64,000 nt of DNA from the NCBI GenBank assembly GCA_002344965.1, contig DDUU01000011.1:95475-159474 (forward strand), written 5' to 3'. Source of the stretch: Candidatus Tepidiaquacellales bacterium UBA2330. Lineage in GTDB: Bacteria > Bacteroidota > Ignavibacteria > Tepidaquicellales > Tepidaquicellaceae. How positions within the stretch are numbered: the stretch's first letter is position 1; each line of letters starts with the position of its first letter. The notes under the pieces are model-generated. The model did no database searches and had not been told where the DNA came from. It was given only the letters and a program-made list of their open reading frames with translations. A program made the position numbers and the translations under genes. Below are positions 16,997-25,410 of the stretch, piece by piece.

Positions 16997-17873
16997 TTCA
17001 AATGTCTTAACGGTAATTGATATTCTGAGAAAGACAGTTTCAGAATTAGAGCTTAGCGGTATAAAGGATAGTAGAATCAATGCAGAGCTTCTGCTTTGTG
17101 AGATTATGAAATGCAGCAGACTTGATCTGTATATAAATTATGAGAAACCCTTAAGCAGAGATGAGCTTATACAGTTCAATCATTACCTGAAAAGAAGATT
17201 GAATAATGAACCGTTACAGTATATAACAGGAAGAACGAACTTCTTCGGTTACGAAATTATGCTGGACAGAAATGTGCTGATACCAAGACAGGAGACGGAG
17301 TTACTTGCAGAAAGAACTATAGAAGATGTAATCTCATCCGAAAAAAAAAATATTTCGATTTTCGAGATCGGAACAGGTTCAGGATGTTTAGCGGTTGCAC
17401 TTGCTAAAAGACTCACCGAACTTGAAACCGGATACGAAATATTTTCAATTGATATTTCAGAAAATGCAATTGAAACAGCAAGGAGTAATCTTAAACTAAA
17501 CGGCATTGAAGATAGCCGGATTACTTTATATAAGAAAGATATGTTTGAGATTGAAAGACTTAAGAAAAATTATGATTACATTATTTCTAATCCGCCGTAT
17601 ATCTCCCTGGATGACTGGAAAGAACTTCCTGACGAGATAAAAAAATTCGAGCCGATGAATGCGTTAACTGATGAAAGCGATGGATTTAAATTTTACAGAA
17701 AAATATTTGAAATATATTCTGACAAAGATTTTACAGGTAAAGCATTTTGTGAAATCGGTTTCGGACAGAAGGAAACATTAGTAAAAATATTGGATAAATA
17801 TCAAACTGTGAAATATACATTTTACAAAGATTACAGTGAGATTGACAGGATCATCAAACTTGAAAAATGTTAG
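16983..17873 (+). CDS. prmC: Release factor glutamine N5-methyltransferase PrmC
   Basis: A 296-residue methyltransferase that modifies the GGQ glutamine of peptide-chain release factors. N-terminal helical domain, then LIPRQETELL (about 99-108), the SAM loop EIGTGSGCLAVAL (128-140) and catalytic NPPY (203-206). GTG start inside the end of the upstream gene; its own end overlaps dtd by 7 nt, so the three are translationally coupled. Confidence 0.95.
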   Translation: MPENNSNVLTVIDILRKTVSELELSGIKDSRINAELLLCEIMKCSRLDLYINYEKPLSRDELIQFNHYLKRRLNNEPLQYITGRTNFFGYEIMLDRNVLIPRQETELLAERTIEDVISSEKKNISIFEIGTGSGCLAVALAKRLTELETGYEIFSIDISENAIETARSNLKLNGIEDSRITLYKKDMFEIERLKKNYDYIISNPPYISLDDWKELPDEIKKFEPMNALTDESDGFKFYRKIFEIYSDKDFTGKAFCEIGFGQKETLVKILDKYQTVKYTFYKDYSEIDRIIKLEKC

Positions 17874-18325
17874 CAGCAGTACAAAGAGTTAAAAATGCGG
17901 AAGTGATTATTGACGGAAAAATTCACTCTTCCATTGGAAACGGATTGCTTGTACTGCTTGGAATACGGAAAGGGGACAGTGAGGAGGAAGTTAAGTATAT
18001 TTCAAGAAAGCTTACAGAGCTAAGGATCTTTTCTGACATAAATGATAAAATGAATCTGAATGTAAAAGATACCGGAGGTGAGATATTGATTATATCACAG
18101 TTTACGCTTTGCGCAGACACGGCAAAAAGCGGAAACAGGCCGAGCTTTACGAATGCTGAGATACCTGAAAAAGCAGAATTTTTATATGAGAAAACAAAAT
18201 CAGAATTAGCTAAATTATACAGTCCCGAAAAAATTAAAAGCGGAGTATTCGCTGCTAAAATGGATGTATCACTGACAAACAGCGGACCGGTTACTATTTT
18301 AATTGAAAAAAAAATATATGAATAA
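17867..18325 (+). CDS. dtd: D-aminoacyl-tRNA deacylase
   Basis: A 152-residue enzyme that clears D-aminoacyl-tRNAs (and Gly-tRNA-Ala). Both diagnostic motifs are complete: SQFTL (77-81) and NSGPVT (138-143, the Gly-cisPro motif). The length is normal. It overlaps both neighbours. Confidence 0.96.
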   Translation: MLAAVQRVKNAEVIIDGKIHSSIGNGLLVLLGIRKGDSEEEVKYISRKLTELRIFSDINDKMNLNVKDTGGEILIISQFTLCADTAKSGNRPSFTNAEIPEKAEFLYEKTKSELAKLYSPEKIKSGVFAAKMDVSLTNSGPVTILIEKKIYE

Positions 18326-19232
18326 AAATGTTTATATCATCGGAGCCGGAAATGCAGGATCTGCTTTTGCTTTTGAGCTGAACGAAATCGGTTTTAAAGT
18401 AAATTTCCTTACCGACAGAAATATAGAGAATGTAAAGAGAGTTTCAGATAAATTACTGCCTCTTGAAACATCAAATAAAACCGAAGGCAGGTTTATAGAA
18501 GCATCCGGCATAATACTGATATGTGTTCAGGATCGGTTCATAAAAGATGTAATAAACGAAATCATAAGCACAAAAGCTGATTTAAAAGATAAATATTTTA
18601 TTCATATTTCAGGATCACTTTCTTCTGAAATATTTCCGGAAGAGGAGTTCAAAAAATCATATACAGGATCTATGCATCCTGTTCAGACTTTTGCAGCTCT
18701 GAGCGTTGAAAATAATAAATACTTATCAGGAATTTATTTCGGTATTGAAGGAAAAAACGAATGCATAAGATTAATGAAGAAAATAATTTCTAATTTCAGA
18801 TCTGAGTTTCTTGAAATTCCTTCAGATAAAAAATACATTTATCATTCCGCCTGCGTAGTTGCTTCAAATTTTCTGGTAACACTGATGAACATATCTGCTG
18901 AACTGCTTGCTTCTATAGGAATTGAGAAGAGCAGATCGTTTGAGATATTCAGACCGATTGTTATGAAAACAATTGAAAATATTTCCGATAATGGTCTCGT
19001 GAATTCGCTTACAGGACCTTTTGAGAGAAATGACATTGAGACTGTTTCAAACCAGTTAAATTCAATATATAAGGAACTTCCTTCACTGATTCCATTTTAT
19101 ACCTTGCTGGGAATGGAAACAGTCAAGATTGCGTTTAGAAAGGAAACACTGAATCTGAATAATGTTATTTCAATGCTTGACCTGATGAACACATATGTAT
19201 CAAATGAAGTTAAGAATGAAAAAATAAATTAA
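18318..19232 (+). CDS. Rossmann-fold DUF2520-type oxidoreductase-like protein
   Basis: About 304 residues from the ATG at 18318; a longer TTG start at 18303 exists but lies within dtd. N-terminal nucleotide-binding loop IIGAGNAGSAFAFEL, then ICVQDRFI and SGSLSSEIF, the pattern of DUF2520 proteins. The C-terminal half is a helical domain (HSACVVASNFLVTLM). It resembles ketopantoate/6-phosphogluconate dehydrogenases but no substrate is known. It overlaps dtd by ATGAATAA. Confidence 0.87.
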   Translation: MNKNVYIIGAGNAGSAFAFELNEIGFKVNFLTDRNIENVKRVSDKLLPLETSNKTEGRFIEASGIILICVQDRFIKDVINEIISTKADLKDKYFIHISGSLSSEIFPEEEFKKSYTGSMHPVQTFAALSVENNKYLSGIYFGIEGKNECIRLMKKIISNFRSEFLEIPSDKKYIYHSACVVASNFLVTLMNISAELLASIGIEKSRSFEIFRPIVMKTIENISDNGLVNSLTGPFERNDIETVSNQLNSIYKELPSLIPFYTLLGMETVKIAFRKETLNLNNVISMLDLMNTYVSNEVKNEKIN

Positions 19233-19249
19233 ATCAAAAGCATAACGAA

Positions 19250-19951
19250 TTGTTTAAAAAAATCCTTTTCCTTTTTTTTACAGTTATAACTTTTTCATCA
19301 CTTACAGAAAGTGTATTCTCTCAGGATATACTTTCAAAAGATTATTTCAGGAAGAATAGCTTATCTTTGAAAGAGAAATTTAATATAAATGAAGACGACA
19401 CTTCAAAGTCAATTTCAGGCAGGAGCAAGGTAAAAAAAGTAAACATCGGCGGTTTGTTTATTTCACCATATCTGGGTTTCGGAATACCAATGGGTAGTTT
19501 CGGAGATCAGTCTAATGCCGGATTCTTGTACGGCTTCAAAGCGGAGCTTGCTTATAATAAACTTTATCCTTTCGTTTTCGGATTTATTTATGAAAACCAG
19601 TCATTTCCGGGAAATCCGGAATTTACTACAGAAAATTCTCTTACAGATTTCACTACTGATATGAATAATATCGGTGGAAGTCTGGATATATTATTGAATA
19701 AGTATATCAGATCAAATTTCACATCTGCAATATTGTCTCTTGAAGTTAAATACGCTAAAGTCACCAGGACGGTAAGCTCAAACGTCGAAATCCCCGAAGG
19801 TTTGCCCGGTGATGTAAGTTTAATAACTTACGCTGCCGGATTAGGTGTAACTTTATATATCTTTGATATCGGAGCAAGATATACTTTTGCAAAAGATATG
19901 AAAAATCTCTCTTTTCAGATGAGGATTCATTTCCCTTTATTCAAGTTTTAA
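19250..19951 (+). CDS. Predicted outer-membrane beta-barrel protein
   Basis: A 233-residue protein with a signal peptide ending near ESVFSQ. It continues with GGLFISPYLGFGIPMGSFG and alternating hydrophobic/aromatic strands, ending in QMRIHFPLFKF, a terminal-aromatic strand typical of barrels. TTG start, 17 nt after the preceding stop. I do not recognise a specific family. It overlaps the converging glycosyltransferase gene by 4 nt. Confidence 0.7.
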   Translation: MFKKILFLFFTVITFSSLTESVFSQDILSKDYFRKNSLSLKEKFNINEDDTSKSISGRSKVKKVNIGGLFISPYLGFGIPMGSFGDQSNAGFLYGFKAELAYNKLYPFVFGFIYENQSFPGNPEFTTENSLTDFTTDMNNIGGSLDILLNKYIRSNFTSAILSLEVKYAKVTRTVSSNVEIPEGLPGDVSLITYAAGLGVTLYIFDIGARYTFAKDMKNLSFQMRIHFPLFKF

Positions 19952-21057
19952 AATTTTCTGTCTTTCCATTTAATGTCTCTCTGAAAAATAAATGTGAATG
20001 GAAGGATTAATCCGTATAGGGCAAAATATATCATAAACAGCGGATAGTATTTATACAGACTACTCAACTCAAAAATTTTAAAAGTATTACGAAGTAAAAA
20101 TATTTCAGAGATAAGCTTTATAAATGCGAACAGTAAAAAATAATTTATATTCAGAAAAAAGATACCGAAAAGAAAAATTATGTTTACTGAAAATAAACAA
20201 ATGCCTGTAACATACCCCAGAAAATTAATTCCAATTCCACCTCTGAACCACCTTCTTTTCTGACTGAATAACTCCTTCAAGTTTTTACATGGCTCTGTGG
20301 TGACTAAGCAGTTTTTATCAAGAGGAAATAAAATTTTGAATTCCTTTGAAGCATTTATCTTTCTCATAAGAGCAAGATCTTCAGTAACCGAAAATTTTAT
20401 AGATTCATATCCTCCGACTTTCCTGTATGCTTTTTTAGAATAAGAAAGATTGTTGCCGATACAGCTCATTGTTTTATTTAAACCTGTACTTGCTGAAGCG
20501 AGTGTCAGAAGATACAGCCAGTCTATATTCTGCAATACTGAAAAAAGAGAGCCGTTATTTCTGATGACAGTAAATCCGCAAACCATTCCAGTATCTTTTT
20601 TGAAATATTTTGAAGTAGAGGAAACCCAGTTTTGCGGTACAGTACAGTCTGCATCTGTTGATACAATAATATCTCCGTTGCATATGCTGATCGCATTATC
20701 AATTGCATTTGCTTTTCCTTTAAGATTTGCGGAAGCAGATACATGAGAATTTATTACTGTAAATCTGCCGTCATCCTCCGTATTTTTTTTCATCAGCCCG
20801 AATGTATTATCAGTTGAGTTGTCATTTACTAAAATAAATTCCACTTTAGTATCATCAACATTAGTGTTCTTTAGAGAGTTAATGCAGTTTACAATATTAG
20901 TGCTTTCATTTCTTCCTGCGACAATTACAGAGACCGGGGATTCAGTATCATAACTATCCGGAATTAAATCAACGGATTTTTTTAAGCCGTACATCAGATA
21001 AAGATGCAAAGCAAAATATGCTCCAATGATTATTAAGGAAATAGTTTCGGGATACAA
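19948..21057 (-). CDS. Family 2 membrane glycosyltransferase
   Basis: A 369-residue inverting GT-A glycosyltransferase. N-terminal TM anchor (about 5-24), then PVSVIVAGRNES (41-52) and VNDNSTDNT (78-85) as nucleotide-sugar site. DAD is at 135-137, with ED in SVTEDLAL and the acceptor motif QKRRWFRGG further on; three to four TM segments close the protein. It is likely to work on a cell-surface or lipid-linked glycan. TTG start. The M6-like gene ends 60 nt upstream behind a strong terminator. Confidence 0.9.
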   Translation of the reverse strand: MYPETISLIIIGAYFALHLYLMYGLKKSVDLIPDSYDTESPVSVIVAGRNESTNIVNCINSLKNTNVDDTKVEFILVNDNSTDNTFGLMKKNTEDDGRFTVINSHVSASANLKGKANAIDNAISICNGDIIVSTDADCTVPQNWVSSTSKYFKKDTGMVCGFTVIRNNGSLFSVLQNIDWLYLLTLASASTGLNKTMSCIGNNLSYSKKAYRKVGGYESIKFSVTEDLALMRKINASKEFKILFPLDKNCLVTTEPCKNLKELFSQKRRWFRGGIGINFLGYVTGICLFSVNIIFLFGIFFLNINYFLLFAFIKLISEIFLLRNTFKIFELSSLYKYYPLFMIYFALYGLILPFTFIFQRDIKWKDRKF

Positions 21058-21099
21058 AATAAAAAGGTGATTATCTTATTTCAAGATAATCACCTTTAA
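21056..21099 (-). terminator. Intrinsic terminator after the M6-like gene
   Basis: Perfect 15-bp stem AAAGGTGATTATCTT (21063-21077) with AAGATAATCACCTTT (21083-21097). On the minus strand it is followed by a U-rich tract that overlaps the start of the glycosyltransferase gene. Confidence 0.9.
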
Positions 21100-21117
21100 G
21101 CTCAATTAAAATTTAAA

Positions 21118-24100
21118 TTACTTTACCACGGCGATTTTTATAACCTTAGTCTCTGTATTGCCGTCTATCTCGGCTTCTATTACTCCGTAATAAATTCCGC
21201 TCTGAACGTTTGATACATCCCATTTAATTTCATTATCGGAATTTGAATTTGAAGTAGCAGGAAGTTCGGTTACAAGTTCACCGGACAAATCCATTATTTT
21301 AACCTTTACGCCGGAGGAATTTCCGTTAAGGAAATATCTGATAAATGTAACATTATCATAAACCGGATTCGGCCAGTTATATACTTTTGATGAGGGAAGT
21401 TTTTCCGAATATGATGAACTGCCGGAATTTACAGACCTGTAATTATTATTTGAAAGGAATTTATCCTTCAGATAATTTTTCCACAAAATTTTATTCTCAT
21501 CATATATTGTATTCGTTTTAAATCCGTAAAGATATCCGTCTCCGGAAAACACAACTATACCGAGTGTATCATTAAATTTAGCAATAACCGGTGTTGAAAC
21601 GGTATTAGGTCCGGCTTTTATTGGAAATCCGCTTAAGATTTTACCGTCAGTTCCGTAAGCAAACAAGTCTCCGTTATCAGCGGCAAAAATCAGATCAAAA
21701 ATGTTGTCGTTATTAATATCCGCTACTGAAATACCTGAAGAGATATTCCTGTCAAAATTTACCGGGAAGTTTTCCAGTAAAACGCCTTTAGAATTTACAG
21801 CATATACTTTTCCGTCTCCTGTAAACATTATTTCCTGGAGACCGTCTCCGTTAACATCAGCAAGGACAGGGGAGTTTGGAATATCTGAAATTACATAGTT
21901 AAGATTCAGTTTGACGCCGTTTATGAAAAATTCATTTGCAAAATTAATTTTAAGAATATCGGTTGCATTCTGCTCAGTCAGATTCCCGGAGACAATAAAC
22001 TTATCATTATTTATATAAGTGAATGTGTCATTTCTTAGTTTAGAAAACTGATAAACCGGTCCGGATGAAGAATCAATTAACACGGAAGAAAGATCTGTAT
22101 TAAATCTTCTTATACTTCCTGAATTAAATCCGACGTAAGCTGATTTAGTAATATCATTTATCATAAGCGGAGCGGAAGGAATGCTGCTGCCGACACTGAC
22201 CTGTGTGAGAGTAAAAGCATTATTCAGAAAACCGATACTGTTATTGCTTAAGCTGACTAAATATTTATTAATCCCGTTATCAACTAAAGCGGGAATGGAA
22301 TTTCCAAAGTCATTTAAGATCAAACCGTTTCCGCCGTTAAGTCCGAGGCCGTTTGATGAATACCCGTAAGTTTTTCCTGATGAGTTAACAAAAATTTCAT
22401 CGCTACCGTCATCAGTAAAGTCAAATGTAATTGCGCCGGTATTCCTGCCCGTATCAATACCGATAAATTTAGGAAAGTTTGCTAGCGGACTGAGCTGTAA
22501 ACTTCCTATGGAAATTCTTAAGTCCATTAATGTATCTATAATACCGAAGTTCGTAATAAAAATATTATTATTGGAAAGCGAATAGCTCAGAGAATTCGGA
22601 TTTGAAACAGGTGAAAATTCATTTTTATAAACTGTAGAAGGAACTCCGTGATATCCGTTAAACCAGTAATCAACAGGCGTACCGTCACCCGTGATATTTC
22701 CAAACGGCGTTGAAAATGTTACTCCGATTTCCTGTGCACCTTTTGCTTCCTCAAGATCAATGCCTTTTCTTTCCGGATTATTATTAATTGAATTCGTTGA
22801 TAAATTCATATCAATGACATTTTCATCAATATGCCAGATCAGAATTCCGCCTTTGTATGCATTCTCATTGTTTATCAGTCCCGGTAAACTCCAGTCAAAG
22901 TTTTGTACATCTGTTACATTACCGTTGAGAAGATAAAGACTTGAATAATTATTGGAATAAAAAAATCCGTTTTCAATATCGCCCTGGAAAGTAGTCTCGT
23001 CATTGAATGCTCTGTTTCGGGAATAAATAGTCTGTCCGTCATTCTCAGGATCTCTGTTTCTGTTTTCAATTAAAAAATATTCCTTTGAATTTATAAATAC
23101 TTTGTAAATAGTAGAATCTCTGTAATTGATTTTTGAACTTGTAGGAATATTTATATTTGAAACTCCTGAAGTAATGTTTACCGGCTGTACCCAGCCGAGA
23201 AATATTTTTTCCCATGCCGAAGGTTCGGGCGGGAATATTCCGTTGTAACTGAATAATGACTGACCGTCCATAAGTCCGAATCTTCCGATTGCAGTTTTTC
23301 CGTTTGAAGTATTGAAAAGATCGGGGAGTCCGAGATAACTTCCGAAGCTGGCTGTCAGAATTCCGTTCATTCCGAGTTCTACAAGGAAAGTACCGGATGA
23401 CAATGCCAGTTCCCTTAATTCAGTCGAAGGAATTATCAAAGAATTCCTTATATAAATACCGTCGTTTGTCTGAAAGCCATTATAATTATTTCCGAAAAAT
23501 TCTTTTAAGTTTCTTAATCCGAGATATACGGAAGGTATATCAAACGGAGTAGGATCAAATCCGAAAATCGAAGTAAGATCAACATCTCTTCCGACGCCTG
23601 CATGAAAAATAACAAACGCAGTATTTGAAGTATCATAAGATGAAAAGTTAATAAATGCATCTGCGAGCTGCCATGCTTCGGTGAATAAATTTCCCAGCTT
23701 TGCGTTATTTTCATTTCGCTGTGGAGAATAAGCCTCCATTTTCTGCGGCAGAGTTATTACGTTTCCATAGAGATCAAAGCTCAGATTTATTTTACCTTTG
23801 GAAGCTTTTGCATAATAATTTTTTAAAAATGTCAAATGATCTGCAAAATAAGCGCTGTCGTAAGGCGGCGCATCTACAACAGTATCTCTTCCTGTGGTTG
23901 GATTAAAATATTTATTTGAAAGATCAAACTTACCGTTGCCTGAGCTTCGGTTGTCAGAATCCTCCTGAAACTGAACAAGTATTGCAACAATTTTAAAAGA
24001 ATCACTTCCCTGAATAAAACTTTTTGGTTTATAGGATTGTGAATTTTCTTTTCCGAATTTCAACGGATGAGAAAGTTTAAGATCTAATTTATCCGGTACG

Positions 24101-24171
24101 GTCTGTGAAAATAAAAAATTTGTGAAAAGAAAAATTGAAATTGAAACAGTTGAATAGAATTTTAGGAACAT
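21118..24171 (-). CDS. Secreted M6-peptidase-like protein with T9SS tail; zinc motif destroyed
   Basis: A 1017-residue exported protein with a signal peptide ending near LFSQ. Residues 60-330 align by eye with M6 (immune inhibitor A type) metalloproteases, including the hallmark LGLPDLFNT, a GLMDG segment and SAWEKIFLGWVQP. Where the family has HE[FYL]GH before LGLPDL this protein has ASFGS (274-278), so both His ligands and the catalytic Glu are gone. Further on are FG-GAP/VCBS-like blocks (ADVNGDGLQEIMFTG, VADINNDNIFDLIFAA). The C-terminal T9SS sorting domain runs NWPNPVYDN to SGIYYGVI and KIAVVK. It is encoded directly downstream of porV. Confidence 0.88.
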   Translation of the reverse strand: MFLKFYSTVSISIFLFTNFLFSQTVPDKLDLKLSHPLKFGKENSQSYKPKSFIQGSDSFKIVAILVQFQEDSDNRSSGNGKFDLSNKYFNPTTGRDTVVDAPPYDSAYFADHLTFLKNYYAKASKGKINLSFDLYGNVITLPQKMEAYSPQRNENNAKLGNLFTEAWQLADAFINFSSYDTSNTAFVIFHAGVGRDVDLTSIFGFDPTPFDIPSVYLGLRNLKEFFGNNYNGFQTNDGIYIRNSLIIPSTELRELALSSGTFLVELGMNGILTASFGSYLGLPDLFNTSNGKTAIGRFGLMDGQSLFSYNGIFPPEPSAWEKIFLGWVQPVNITSGVSNINIPTSSKINYRDSTIYKVFINSKEYFLIENRNRDPENDGQTIYSRNRAFNDETTFQGDIENGFFYSNNYSSLYLLNGNVTDVQNFDWSLPGLINNENAYKGGILIWHIDENVIDMNLSTNSINNNPERKGIDLEEAKGAQEIGVTFSTPFGNITGDGTPVDYWFNGYHGVPSTVYKNEFSPVSNPNSLSYSLSNNNIFITNFGIIDTLMDLRISIGSLQLSPLANFPKFIGIDTGRNTGAITFDFTDDGSDEIFVNSSGKTYGYSSNGLGLNGGNGLILNDFGNSIPALVDNGINKYLVSLSNNSIGFLNNAFTLTQVSVGSSIPSAPLMINDITKSAYVGFNSGSIRRFNTDLSSVLIDSSSGPVYQFSKLRNDTFTYINNDKFIVSGNLTEQNATDILKINFANEFFINGVKLNLNYVISDIPNSPVLADVNGDGLQEIMFTGDGKVYAVNSKGVLLENFPVNFDRNISSGISVADINNDNIFDLIFAADNGDLFAYGTDGKILSGFPIKAGPNTVSTPVIAKFNDTLGIVVFSGDGYLYGFKTNTIYDENKILWKNYLKDKFLSNNNYRSVNSGSSSYSEKLPSSKVYNWPNPVYDNVTFIRYFLNGNSSGVKVKIMDLSGELVTELPATSNSNSDNEIKWDVSNVQSGIYYGVIEAEIDGNTETKVIKIAVVK

Positions 24172-24188
24172 TAATTTTATAATATAAG

Positions 24189-24222
24189 AATAACCATAGC
24201 TTATTACAAAGCTATGGTTATT
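24189..24222. other. Strong hairpin between porV and the M6-like gene
   Basis: Perfect 14-bp arms AATAACCATAGCTT (24189-24202) and AAGCTATGGTTATT (24209-24222), 6-nt loop. No clear U-run follows on the minus strand, so it may be an mRNA processing or stabilising element or a partial terminator. Confidence 0.6.
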
Positions 24223-24239
24223 TATTAAAAAAAATTACT

Positions 24240-25388
24240 TTAGAAGTTTACAAGCAAACCGAATCTTAGAGTGTTTTCAAGCGGATGATTTTCTTCAATG
24301 GTACTGAGATAACTGAAATCAAAACCATACAAACTATACCTGATACCGGCGCCAAGAGTATAAAACTTTCTGTTTCCGTAAGACGGATCTTCATAGAAAT
24401 ATCCTGCTCTGAGAGCAATTAATCTCGGACTGCCGTACCAGAATTCAGCTCCGATTGAGGACTGGAATGATTTTGCAATTCCGGATATTCCGCCTTTCCA
24501 TGAAGTGAATATAGCTTCATAAACAGGATCTACAGAACCGGGAGTAATAACAACTCCTGAATCATCAATCACTGCAAGAGTTCTGTTTACGAGAAGTTTT
24601 GAAAAATCAGCAGTGAGCGAAAGCGAATTAAATTCTGTTTTAATGACTTCATAAGAAAAACCGAATCTGAACTGGGTAGGAAGCGGGTCTGCCTGATCCT
24701 GATCCACGTATGAAATTGCAGGACCAAAGTTTGAAAGATTTATACCGGTAGAGAATCTGTTCTTTAAAAATTTTGCTCCAGAAACCGGTCTCCACATTGT
24801 AGAAAGGTCAATAGCAGCGGAAATTCCTGTTCCGGTTCCCTGTTCGTTTCCGACTGTTACATCATTAGGAGATAAACGGCTGTATATGAATCTGCCTGAA
24901 ACTCCTCCTGCCCATTCTTTACTAAGCATAGTTGCATAGGATACGGCGAATGCCAATTCATACGCTTTATAGTTTCTGTCCGGCTGAGCATTACCGAATT
25001 CATCTGTAACAATAACTTCACCGATATTCAGATAAGTAAGACTTGCTCCTAAAGTACCGTTGATACTCTTTACATATTTTTTACCGGCGATATAGTCATA
25101 AAAAAGATCTCCGATATTGAGTCCTGCGAGCCAGGGTGAGTGTGTGAAATTAACTTCTGTGCCAATCTTCTGAAAAGCAAGTCCGGAAGGATTCCAGTGC
25201 ATTGCTGTTGCATCATCAGCAATTGCTGTTCCGGTTTCACCCATACCGCCGAATCTGGAATTCGGTCCGATAAGAAGAAATGGAACACCGGTTGAAACAG
25301 AGTTTTGAGCTTTTACATCTGCACTGTCAAATGCAATAATTCCCATTATTGCCGACAAAATACATAGTTTTTTTAATGTTATTAACAT
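24240..25388 (-). CDS. porV: Type IX secretion outer-membrane protein PorV
   Basis: A 14-stranded-barrel-type outer-membrane protein, about 382 residues from the ATG at 25388. I prefer that start because GGAGGT lies 10 nt upstream and it follows the porU stop closely; a frame open to 25541 would run back into porU. Signal peptide, then the family hallmark FLLIGPNSRFGGMGETGTA with a DDATAMHWNPSGLA segment; aromatic C-terminus (RFGLLVNF). In known T9SS, PorV ferries cargo from the translocon and works with the PorU sortase. It is encoded just after porU. Confidence 0.92.
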   Translation of the reverse strand: MLITLKKLCILSAIMGIIAFDSADVKAQNSVSTGVPFLLIGPNSRFGGMGETGTAIADDATAMHWNPSGLAFQKIGTEVNFTHSPWLAGLNIGDLFYDYIAGKKYVKSINGTLGASLTYLNIGEVIVTDEFGNAQPDRNYKAYELAFAVSYATMLSKEWAGGVSGRFIYSRLSPNDVTVGNEQGTGTGISAAIDLSTMWRPVSGAKFLKNRFSTGINLSNFGPAISYVDQDQADPLPTQFRFGFSYEVIKTEFNSLSLTADFSKLLVNRTLAVIDDSGVVITPGSVDPVYEAIFTSWKGGISGIAKSFQSSIGAEFWYGSPRLIALRAGYFYEDPSYGNRKFYTLGAGIRYSLYGFDFSYLSTIEENHPLENTLRFGLLVNF

Positions 25389-25410
25389 TAAGTGTTTTAC
25401 CTCCATATGA

